21,161 bases of DNA from Candidatus Dadabacteria bacterium (GTDB lineage: Bacteria; Desulfobacterota_D; UBA1144; Nemesobacterales; UBA2774), in assembly GCA_030632765.1 (NCBI GenBank), contig DAOVUC010000002.1:1-21161 (forward strand). The letters are read 5' to 3'. This document shows, one piece after another, positions 6,546-14,349 of the stretch. The position numbers and the translations under genes are program-made. Positions within the stretch are counted from its first letter, which is position 1. Every line of letters starts with the position of its first letter. Below the pieces are notes generated by a model. The model saw nothing but the letters and a program-made list of their open reading frames with translations. It made no database searches and was not told where the DNA came from.

Positions 6546-8690
6546 ATGGTATCTAATCAGAAAAACAATCTCAATGACTCTCAACAAGAAGCGGTTAAAC
6601 ACCCGGGCGGACCCCTTCTTGTTCTAGCGGGAGCAGGGTCGGGGAAGACAAGAATTATCACAGAAAGAATCTCTTATCTTATCAATAAACACAATGTTAG
6701 CCCTTCTAATATTCTGGCGGTAACTTTTACCAATAAGGCCGCTAACGAGATGAAACAAAGAGTCGCGCGCCTTGTGCAAAAGGAAGCCAGAAATTTGTGG
6801 ATAGGCACCTTCCATTCAACGTGTCTTAGAATTTTAAAAAGAGAAATAAATAAATTAGACGGATATAGCAGGGATTTTATAATCTATGATGATGCTGATC
6901 AGATAAAGCTCATAAAAGATTGCATGGTCAGGCTCAATATCGGTGAGAGGCTACTTAGCCCAAAACATGTTGGGTCTCAAATAGACAGCGCTAAAAATAA
7001 AGGCCTTGGCCCTGACAGCTCCGAATTAAACGATTATGATAAAAGGGTTTTAAGAATTTATTCCCTATACGAGGTGGAACTGAGAAAATCTAACGCCCTT
7101 GATTTCGGAGACCTCCTGCATGTCACTATAATGCTCTTTGAAAAAAAGCCCGAGGTGCTACAAAATTACCAGAATCAGTTTCAGCATATATTAGTAGACG
7201 AATATCAGGACACAAATCATGTCCAATATAGAATTGTGGAGCTGTTATCTAGAATACACAAGAATATATTTGTCGTAGGGGACGATAATCAGTCAATTTA
7301 TGGCTGGCGGGGCGCAGATATAAAAAATATTCTCAACTTTGAAAAAGACTACTCGAATACACAAATAATTAAGCTTGAGAGAAACTACAGATCGACTAAG
7401 ACCATTTTAGAGGCCGCGAACAAACTAATACTTCAAAACAAAAATAGGCACGATAAAAACCTCTGGACCGAAAATGCTACCGGAGATCAAATAAATTATT
7501 ATGAAGCACGTGATGATAAAGATGAGGCGAAACACGTATCCTCACAAATAGGAATTGAAACAAAAAACCGGGGATATTCATATAAAGACATAGCTATATT
7601 TTTTAGAACAAACACGCAGTCCCGGTTAATTGAAGAAGAACTGCTTCGTAGTACCGTCCCATACAAAATTGTAGGCGGGACGGAGTTTTATAAAAGGGCT
7701 GAAATAAAAGACATTCTTGCATTTCTTAAAGTAATAACAAACCCTTCAGATGAAATCAGTTTAAAGCGTATTATTAATGTGCCTCCCAGGGGAATTGGGA
7801 AAATAACGGTTAATAAACTTGATGAAATCGCCAGAGAAAAAGATGTTCCATTTTTTGATGGGATTCAGTTAGCACTCGAAGAGAAGCTTCTACCAAGCAG
7901 TGCGTTAGTAAAATTGGAGAAACTCTTCAACTTGCTTACCCGTCTAATAGAATTCCCCGAAAAGAACGACATAGTTAGCCTAATCAATGATGTACTTCAC
8001 AAAACCGGATACCTCGATATGCTAGAAAAGGAAGAGGAAAGAAGAGAAAACATTGGTGAGATATTAAACCTGGCGGCAGAGTTCGGGAAAGAAAGAGATA
8101 AACCTACATTAAATGATTTTCTGGACAACGTCTCACTGGCAAGCGACCTTGACAACTTTAGCGAGGACGCGGATAAGGTGACGCTTATGACTCTTCATTC
8201 CGCAAAGGGGCTTGAATTTCCGGTTGTATTTATAATTGGTATGGAGGAGAACCTTATCCCTCATTTCAATTCTACAAGGAACGGGCAAGTTGAAGAGGAA
8301 AGAAGACTTTTCTATGTAGGAATAACAAGAGCGAAGGAAAAAGTATATCTAGCCGGCGCTACAAGAAGAATGACTTTCGGCAAACAACAGGCTTGCATAC
8401 CCTCAAGATTTATCTCCGAGTTACCCAAAGAATTAATCAAATGGGAGAACTTTGACTACAGCCTAATGGATAAAACCAGGGGCTCTAAAAGATCCTCAAC
8501 TAAACCGATATCAAGAACCCGTATAACATATGAAAAAAGTGGTCGTTATAGAGTCGGACAAAAGGTAGTCCATAGCTCATTTGGTGAGGGGCTCATAAAA
8601 AAAGTAGAAGGGTCAGGAGATGAGGCAAAAGTAACGGTATTTTTCCCCGCTTACGGATTTAAGAAAATAATAGCGAGCTATCTGGAATAA
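6546..8690 (+). CDS. pcrA: ATP-dependent DNA helicase PcrA/UvrD
   Basis: A superfamily 1A 3'-5' helicase of 714 residues that acts in repair and in clearing replication blocks. All motifs are present in order: Walker A LAGAGSGKT (Lys34), Ia AVTFTNKAANEM, II DEYQD (Asp218-Glu219), III VGDDNQSIYGWRGAD, IV LERNYRST, V LMTLHSAKGLEF and VI RRLFYVGITRAKE. The last 45 or so residues (YRVGQKVVHSSFGEG onward) are the PcrA-type Tudor-like tail that contacts RNA polymerase. I take ATG 6546 as the start; an in-frame TTG at 6519 would add nine residues. Neither has a Shine-Dalgarno. TATAAA at 6534-6539 lies 6 bases before the ATG, which would suit a leaderless transcript, but no good -35 is visible. Its 3' end overlaps the read-through end of selO. 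Confidence 0.96.
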   Translation: MVSNQKNNLNDSQQEAVKHPGGPLLVLAGAGSGKTRIITERISYLINKHNVSPSNILAVTFTNKAANEMKQRVARLVQKEARNLWIGTFHSTCLRILKREINKLDGYSRDFIIYDDADQIKLIKDCMVRLNIGERLLSPKHVGSQIDSAKNKGLGPDSSELNDYDKRVLRIYSLYEVELRKSNALDFGDLLHVTIMLFEKKPEVLQNYQNQFQHILVDEYQDTNHVQYRIVELLSRIHKNIFVVGDDNQSIYGWRGADIKNILNFEKDYSNTQIIKLERNYRSTKTILEAANKLILQNKNRHDKNLWTENATGDQINYYEARDDKDEAKHVSSQIGIETKNRGYSYKDIAIFFRTNTQSRLIEEELLRSTVPYKIVGGTEFYKRAEIKDILAFLKVITNPSDEISLKRIINVPPRGIGKITVNKLDEIAREKDVPFFDGIQLALEEKLLPSSALVKLEKLFNLLTRLIEFPEKNDIVSLINDVLHKTGYLDMLEKEEERRENIGEILNLAAEFGKERDKPTLNDFLDNVSLASDLDNFSEDADKVTLMTLHSAKGLEFPVVFIIGMEENLIPHFNSTRNGQVEEERRLFYVGITRAKEKVYLAGATRRMTFGKQQACIPSRFISELPKELIKWENFDYSLMDKTRGSKRSSTKPISRTRITYEKSGRYRVGQKVVHSSFGEGLIKKVEGSGDEAKVTVFFPAYGFKKIIASYLE

Positions 8691-10176
8691 TAATTACTGA
8701 ATAAGATGAACAGCTGACAGACAGGTTTTTCCCCCAATTAGGCGAAGGCCCGGCATAGTCTTCAAATTTGACTTGCTCACTAAATGGGTCTCGCAAGATT
8801 TTATGGAGACGCTCAATCTCCGAGTAGTCGGCCTCATTAACATCCCTTTTGATCGCATTTTCAGCAAGATAATTTCTTAGTATGAATTTGGGATTTGCCA
8901 AATCCATTTCCCTCTTACGCTCATTATCGCAGCTATTTTCAGCACATAACCGCCTCCTATATGAAGCAACCCAATCCATTATAGTTGACTTGTCTTCAAA
9001 CATCGAATCTAGACTGCGATTAAGACCCGGATCATGGGATCCGAAATCACTTAATTTTCTAAAGAAGTTTGTATAGTCAACTTTCTCCGTAACCATAATT
9101 TTTAATAGTCCCTTTATTAAATCTACATCTTCTGGACGGGCTGTTTTAAGCCCGAGTTTCCTACTCATATTCCCAACAAAACTATTTGAATAAATATTTT
9201 GAAATTCTTCCAAAGCCTCATGAGACTTTTCTCTGGAAATAATCGATCCTAGAGCAATAGCAAGCTTATTTAAATTCCACAAGGCTATTGCAGGCTGGTT
9301 CTGAAAAGAATATCTGCCGAAATGATCAGAATGATTTGGAACATATTCAGGGTCGTACTCTTCCATAAAACCATATGGGCCATAATCGATTGTAAGCCCG
9401 GCTATGGACATATTATCGGTATTCATACCCCCCCCCCCCATGGGTAAAACCAACTGACCGCCACTTAGCCATGAGCTGTGCCGTCCTACTAACCACATTC
9501 TCTAGAAACATATAATATTTATTTTCCTCTTCGATTAAACCCGGGAAATGCTGCTCGATTACATAATCTGCAAGCAGCTTCACATATTCCGGTCTGTCAG
9601 TATAGTGAAAGGCCTCAAATGAGCCGAAACGAACATGAGTCTCGGCAATTCTGAGCATCATGGCTCCTCTTTCTGTTGTCTCCCGTTCTACTTTTTCGTC
9701 ACTTCCGATGATACAAAGCGCTCTAGTAGTGGGAATGCCGAGTGCGTGAATGGCTTCACTGCAAAGATATTCTCGTATAGTTGATCTCAACACCGCTCTT
9801 CCGTCAAACATACGGGAGTAACGGGTCCTTCCTGAACCCTTTAGATGAAGATCCCACTTTTCTCCCACGCAGTTGCGGACCTCACCCAAGAGTATCGCCC
9901 TTCCATCCCCTATATAAGAATTGTAAACTCCAAACTGATGACCGGTGTAATACATGGCAAGGGGATCTGAGCCCGGAATGAGTTTTTGCCCTGAAAAATA
10001 TTCTATAAATTCAAGTTTTATTACTTCATTTGGATCAAGGTCAATTAACGATCCGGCATCGAATTAAAACACACAAGTTTAGGGTTTTTTAAAGGAGTAG
10101 GTTTAACCAGATGGAAAAAATCCTCGGGTAGTTTTCTGTATGTATTATCAAATTTGAGTTCTGTAATTTTACGCAT
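8659..10176 (-). pseudogene. selO: Protein adenylyltransferase SelO (YdiU), frameshifted
   Basis: Three reading-frame pieces together cover a complete SelO, a pseudokinase-fold enzyme that AMPylates proteins. Piece one (ATG 10176 to TAA 10045) reads MRKITELKFDNTYRKLP and loses frame near 10058-10066. The next frame continues LIDLDPNEVIKLEFIEYFSG, then TGHQFG, LKGSGRTRYSR, DGRAVLRSTIREYL and VGFTHG. There a run of 12 G (9428-9439) shifts the frame, and the third piece resumes MNTDNMSIAGLTIDYGPYGF. The conserved C-terminus NLSVSCSS ends at 8704, but the next codon is TAT, so the frame runs 14 residues further to 8659, into the end of pcrA. Reassembled length is about 490 residues, normal for the family. 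No Shine-Dalgarno is visible. Decay is the likeliest reading. Sequence error at the G run, or phase variation, are alternatives. Confidence 0.85.
9428..9439. repeat. Homopolymer run of 12 C (12 G on the selO strand)
   Basis: Twelve consecutive C on the plus strand fall inside selO, between the codons for FTHG and MNTDN, where the family normally has HGVMNTDN. With the following T, 13 bases separate the His codon from the Met codon. Runs of 11, 8 or 5 G would restore frame (5 G would give HGGMN, the normal length), so the tract works as a frame switch in principle. Confidence 0.9.
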
Positions 10177-10201
10177 AAGCTCATATTTATTTGTTAGCTT
10201 T

Positions 10202-10229
10202 TAATTCTTCTCCATCTAAGAAAGAATTA
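10202..10229. repeat. Inverted repeat upstream of selO and the DUF2103-like gene
   Basis: TAATTCTT (10202-10209) and AAGAATTA (10222-10229) form an 8-bp perfect dyad with a 12-base spacer. It lies in the 170-base gap between the divergent selO remnant and the plus-strand small gene. It may be an operator or a chance AT-rich dyad. I see no other clear element in this gap. Confidence 0.3.
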
Positions 10230-10346
10230 TAACATTAGCCTCGGGTTAGCAAACTACTTAGAATCATTGTATATTTAGTTCCAGAGCACAGAATTTATAC
10301 ATCATTACACTATCATTGAGCCTCAAAGCAACCAGGCCCCATTTAA

Positions 10347-10634
10347 ATGAAACATAGAAAGAATAAAATCAAGCGTCAGCACGGCATTATAAAGGGTTTG
10401 AAAAAATTTCTCGAGCATAACGTTTCGTCCCTAGACTCAGTTGAGGGGATTATTCCGGGTAGGATAAAAGTAGGTAAGACGCCCGGAGAGAACCTTATAG
10501 TTAGCTACCAATACAGCACCATAAGCGGAGCAAAATTAATCGCCCGAAGCGGAACATCGGTACAGGAAGTTTTTGTGATTACAAATGATGCCGATAAGCT
10601 TAAAGAAGTGATAGAAGAAAACTACCCGGATTAG
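10347..10634 (+). CDS. Small DUF2103-like protein, function unknown
   Basis: A basic 95-residue protein with no signal peptide or membrane segment. It begins MKHRKNKIKRQHGIIKGLKK and carries IIPGRIKVGKTPGE, then GAKLIARSGTSVQEVFVIT near the C-terminus. From memory, the IPGRI and KLIARS-x-x-VQEVFV patterns match the DUF2103 (COG4031) family, described only as a predicted small, possibly metal-binding protein. His11 is conserved in my recollection of that family. The assignment needs a profile search. No strong Shine-Dalgarno precedes the ATG. The stop codon lies 3 bases from the end of the opposing dnaE gene. A role in binding nucleic acid would suit the basic N-terminus but is speculation. 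Confidence 0.7.
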   Translation: MKHRKNKIKRQHGIIKGLKKFLEHNVSSLDSVEGIIPGRIKVGKTPGENLIVSYQYSTISGAKLIARSGTSVQEVFVITNDADKLKEVIEENYPD

Positions 10635-10637
10635 ATA

Positions 10638-13600
10638 CTAAACAAATCTCAACGCACCCTCGCCCAGAAGCTTTTCAACCTCAGAAATAAGACTGTCCTC
10701 TACGTCAACCTTAAAATCGCCGACCTCAAGTACTGATTCTCCATCATCAGTATTGATATGTACATGAACCTCACAGTTACCAGGATATTTATCCAGAATC
10801 CTGCTGAGCTGCTCAAAATTATCTCGTGTCGATGAGGCCTTATTAAAACTGATATGAACAACCGAGCCATTGCGCAAACCCCTGAGCGATATAATATCAA
10901 GGGCTCTTAATTTAATCTGATCCTCATTTGGCTCAGCTATGCCTTTGATAATTACAGGCTCTACTTTTTCCTCTAAAATCGGAAGGGATTTTCTTAACAA
11001 TTTGTCAAAAATTACAACCTCTACAGAACCTTTCATATCCTCAAGAACCAGGTTCCCATAAATACCCGAACCACTCTTAGTGTGTTTAACAATAAGAGAT
11101 CTGACAACACCGGCAATACTTACTTCGCATTTTTCTTTGATTTCCAGTAGCCCTTCAGTATCCATGCTAGTGATATTATTATTCATTTCAGATGAATATT
11201 TGGCCATTGGGTGGCTTGTAACATAAAATCCAAGTACTTCCATTTCATTAGCAAGTACTTCTTTTTCTTGCCATTTATCTACATCAGATAAAGTTGGCAT
11301 AGTTACCGAATCATTTAAAGCAAAAAGAGAATGCTGCCCCTCTGCTGAGCTTTTTTGTTTGATTGAAGTAAAACTAAGGAGTGTATCTACTGATTCCATA
11401 AGGCACGCTCGGTGAGCTCCTATAGAATCAAATGCTCCGCTTTTAATAAGGCTCTCAAATGTTCTCCTGTTTAATTTTCTTGCCTCAACTTGTTCACAAA
11501 AGTTAAAGATCGACTCAAAGTTTCCTTTCTCTTCCCTTGCTTCTATAATCGCTTGCACTGTGCTGTGGCCTACATTCTTAATTCCAGAGAGACCAAACCG
11601 TATCTTTCCATTAGAGGCCGTAAATTCTGCCATGCTCTCGTTAACATCGGGCGCGAGCACTGGTATTCCCATTTGCTTGCATTCTGTAATACTCGATATG
11701 ACTTTATCCGTGTTACCTGATTCCACCGATAAGAGGGCAGCCATAAACTCAGCCGGGAAATGTGCTTTCAAGTATGCCGTTTGATAGGTTATTAGAGCAT
11801 AGGCTGTGCTGTGGCTTTTATTAAACGAATACTCGGCAAATTTCTCCATGGCGTTAAATATCTCTTTTGCCTTTTTATCCTTAATATCCTTTTTCTTAGC
11901 CCCCTCAAGGAACCTATCTCTTTGAGCTTTCATTTCCTCGGGTTTCTTCTTACCCATGGCACGTCTTAACAAATCAGCTTCTCCCAGGCTGTACTCTGCA
12001 ACTACACTTGCTGTCTGCATTATCTGCTCCTGGTAGACGAAAAGACCATAGGTATCATTTAATATCTCTTTTAATTCTGGAAGTGGAAACTGGATCTTTT
12101 GTTTCCCGTGCTTGCGTTTTATAAAATCATCTACCATTCCGCTATCGAGCGGGCCGGGGCGATAGAGGGCTAAAAGCGCAATTAAGTCTTCAAACTGTGT
12201 CGGCTGGAGCTTATTTAGCACATCTCTCATGCCCGAGGACTCTATTTGGAAAATGCCTCGCGTCCGTCCCGTCATAAGGAGTTCGTAGACCCTCTTATCA
12301 TCTAAAGGAATCCTGCCTATCCGAACCCATTTGTCCGAGTCATAATTTTCTCTTATTAGTTTAAGCGCTTTATTAATTACCGTGAGTGTCTTTAGGCCTA
12401 GGAAATCAAACTTAACAAACCCTAGCTCTTCAATAGAGTTCATATCGAACTGAGTTACAACCTCATTCTTGGAACCTTTATAAAGAGGAATATGATCGGC
12501 GAGTGGCTCATTGGCTATAACAATTCCAGCCGCATGCGTGGAAGAGTGTCTGACCATATTTTCAAGGGGCTTGGCAAGCTCAATCATTTCCTGAAGCTGT
12601 GGAGACCCCTTGATCAGGTCTTTGATTTCTTTAACCTCTTTGATTGCTCTATCAATGCTAAATACTTTTCCTCTAAACGAAGGGATTAGCTTTGATACTT
12701 TATCCACATCCGCATAGGGAATTCCAAGCACCCGACCAACATCTTTAACAACTGCCTTAGCAGACATAGTTCCGAATGTGCCTATTTGCGCAACTTTATC
12801 AGCTCCATATTTTTCAGTTACATATCTTATTACTTCGTCCCGTCCTTCCCCACAGAAATCGATATCAATATCGGGCATGCTGATTCGCTCTGGGTTAAGG
12901 AATCTCTCAAAAATAAGGTTGTACGGTATTGGGTCTACCTCAGTTATACCAAGCACGTAGGCAACCAGACTGCCGGCCGCGCTTCCCCTTCCGGGACCAA
13001 CCGGGATGCCGTTTGATTTAGCATAGTTTATAAAATCAGCTACAACGAGAAAATATCCGGGAAACCCCATCTCCAGGATAATTTTGAGCTCAGTTTCTAG
13101 CCTCTGTGAATACTCCTCAAGCTTTTCTTGTGGTATTAGACCTTCGTCTATTTTTTCATGCAGTTTTTCTCTGGAAAGCTCCAACATATATTCGTCAAGG
13201 GGTTTATCGCCCTCTATTTCAAATTCAGGAAGCTTGTATCCGGTCTGTTCAAATTCGAAGTTGCACCTTTTGGCAACCTCCCCTGTTCTAGTTATCGCGT
13301 CTTCAAAACCAGGCAGGTCACCCAACATCTCCCCTTCTGATTTAAGATAATATTGGTCACCCTGAAATCTGAATCTGTTCTCATCACTAATTGAGGAGCC
13401 AGTTTGTATGCACAGGAGGGCGTCATGAGGCTTAGTATCCTCACGTCTTAAGAAATGGCAGTCATTAGTTGCAACTAGAGGGATTCCAAGCCTCTCCCCT
13501 ACTTCCTTTACTTTCTTATTAACTCTTTTTTGCTCTGGTAACCCTGTGGCCTGAACCTCAAGGTAATACCTGTCGCCAAATATCTCTCTGTACATTGCGG

Positions 13601-14072
13601 CAACATCCAGCGCTGCATTCATATCCTTACTGAATATTGCTTGTGAAAGCTCACTGTTCAAACATCCGCTAAGCACTATAAGACCTTCGTTATGTTTATC
13701 CAAAAGTTCGTGATCTATCCTGGGCTTTCTATAGAAGCCGTCAAAATATGCTTTTGTAACAAGCCGTGAGAGGTTTTGATACCCCTTTTGGTTCATTGAA
13801 AGCACGGTCAAGTGATGGGTTTTTCCCTCGGAAGGATTGTCCGGGTTAATCTTGGGAGTTACATATATTTCACAACCGATAATGGGTTTAATTCCCGTCT
13901 CTTTAGCTTTTTTGAAGAAGTCATACGCACCAAAGAGATTGCCGTGATCCGTAAGAGCCACTGCCTCCATGCCAAACTCTTTGGCCTGAGGAAAGAGGTC
14001 TTCAAATTTTATAGCACCGTCTAGTAGAGAATACTGTGAATGAAGATGGAGATGAACAAATCCTTGTGACAT
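10638..14072 (-). CDS. dnaE: DNA polymerase III alpha subunit
   Basis: The replicative polymerase, 1144 residues against 1160 in E. coli. The N-terminal PHP domain (about 1-270) keeps every metal-site residue I can align to active PHP enzymes: His9, His11, Asp18, His43, Glu68, His87, Cys137, Asp204 and His206. The C-family polymerase core has GPGRGSAAGS (359-368), catalytic Asp401 and Asp403 in PDIDIDF, and Asp556 in KFDFLGLKTL. The HhH-containing fingers follow, then an OB fold (VSIAGVVRSL to GSVEVVIFD) and the C-terminal tau-binding region. It lacks the second exonuclease insert of PolC. The start has no Shine-Dalgarno, and a promoter lies directly upstream. It converges on the DUF2103-like gene with a 3-base gap and diverges from ftsY. 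Confidence 0.98.
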   Translation of the reverse strand: MSQGFVHLHLHSQYSLLDGAIKFEDLFPQAKEFGMEAVALTDHGNLFGAYDFFKKAKETGIKPIIGCEIYVTPKINPDNPSEGKTHHLTVLSMNQKGYQNLSRLVTKAYFDGFYRKPRIDHELLDKHNEGLIVLSGCLNSELSQAIFSKDMNAALDVAAMYREIFGDRYYLEVQATGLPEQKRVNKKVKEVGERLGIPLVATNDCHFLRREDTKPHDALLCIQTGSSISDENRFRFQGDQYYLKSEGEMLGDLPGFEDAITRTGEVAKRCNFEFEQTGYKLPEFEIEGDKPLDEYMLELSREKLHEKIDEGLIPQEKLEEYSQRLETELKIILEMGFPGYFLVVADFINYAKSNGIPVGPGRGSAAGSLVAYVLGITEVDPIPYNLIFERFLNPERISMPDIDIDFCGEGRDEVIRYVTEKYGADKVAQIGTFGTMSAKAVVKDVGRVLGIPYADVDKVSKLIPSFRGKVFSIDRAIKEVKEIKDLIKGSPQLQEMIELAKPLENMVRHSSTHAAGIVIANEPLADHIPLYKGSKNEVVTQFDMNSIEELGFVKFDFLGLKTLTVINKALKLIRENYDSDKWVRIGRIPLDDKRVYELLMTGRTRGIFQIESSGMRDVLNKLQPTQFEDLIALLALYRPGPLDSGMVDDFIKRKHGKQKIQFPLPELKEILNDTYGLFVYQEQIMQTASVVAEYSLGEADLLRRAMGKKKPEEMKAQRDRFLEGAKKKDIKDKKAKEIFNAMEKFAEYSFNKSHSTAYALITYQTAYLKAHFPAEFMAALLSVESGNTDKVISSITECKQMGIPVLAPDVNESMAEFTASNGKIRFGLSGIKNVGHSTVQAIIEAREEKGNFESIFNFCEQVEARKLNRRTFESLIKSGAFDSIGAHRACLMESVDTLLSFTSIKQKSSAEGQHSLFALNDSVTMPTLSDVDKWQEKEVLANEMEVLGFYVTSHPMAKYSSEMNNNITSMDTEGLLEIKEKCEVSIAGVVRSLIVKHTKSGSGIYGNLVLEDMKGSVEVVIFDKLLRKSLPILEEKVEPVIIKGIAEPNEDQIKLRALDIISLRGLRNGSVVHISFNKASSTRDNFEQLSRILDKYPGNCEVHVHINTDDGESVLEVGDFKVDVEDSLISEVEKLLGEGALRFV

Positions 14073-14079
14073 TCAAATT

Positions 14080-14109
14080 AGTATATCTTAGAAGGTTTAA
14101 TCTTAGCAA
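14080..14109 (-). promoter_or_regulatory. Putative dnaE promoter giving a leaderless mRNA
   Basis: On the minus strand TTGCTA (14109-14104) and TATACT (14085-14080) are spaced by 18 bases. Only 7 bases separate the -10 from the dnaE ATG, so transcription would begin at or next to the A of the start codon. Confidence 0.5.
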
Positions 14110-14146
14110 GTAGGGGAAAAAACATCATGTGATTTCCGCAATTTAC

Positions 14147-14158
14147 AACATGCATGTT
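14147..14158. promoter_or_regulatory. Perfect palindrome AACATGCATGTT in the dnaE/ftsY region
   Basis: A 12-base perfect palindrome lies 75 bases upstream of dnaE. It is flanked by the outer dyad AGTAGG (14109-14114) and CCTACT (14159-14164). Its position just upstream of the dnaE -35 would suit a repressor or activator site, but no regulator family is recognisable. Confidence 0.3.
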
Positions 14159-14308
14159 CCTACTATTCGTTAAAGAAGTATTAATAATCATGTACAGAAA
14201 TATTGAAAAGAGCCATCTAAAAAGTATATTAACCACTAAATTCAACAAAGTGTCTAAGCACTATTTTTATGTCATATGTTATTCTAATTAGTCTAAAAAG
14301 TTGCTTTA

Positions 14309-14314
14309 TATAAT
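14309..14314 (+). promoter_or_regulatory. Putative -10 element of ftsY
   Basis: A consensus TATAAT lies 35 bases before the ftsY ATG, leaving a leader of about 28 bases that contains the AAGGAGG. No convincing -35 is found 16-18 bases upstream. Confidence 0.4.
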
Positions 14315-14331
14315 TGCGCTCAAGTGTAAGG

Positions 14332-14338
14332 AAGGAGG
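14332..14338 (+). promoter_or_regulatory. ftsY Shine-Dalgarno, fixes the start
   Basis: AAGGAGG lies 11 bases before ATG 14350. It selects this ATG over the TTG at 14314, which would be at or upstream of the likely transcription start. Confidence 0.7.
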
Positions 14339-14349
14339 ATTTAAAAATA

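Noticed and set aside
9428..9439. The selO G tract as firm proof of phase variation
   Set aside because: Two other lesions in the same gene, and the chance of homopolymer error, make decay or sequencing error at least as likely. Kept as a hypothesis only.
14147..14158. AACATGCATGTT as a LexA (SOS) box controlling dnaE
   Set aside because: The Gram-positive style box is GAAC-N4-GTTC. Here the half-sites are separated by 6 bases and the outer G is missing on one side.
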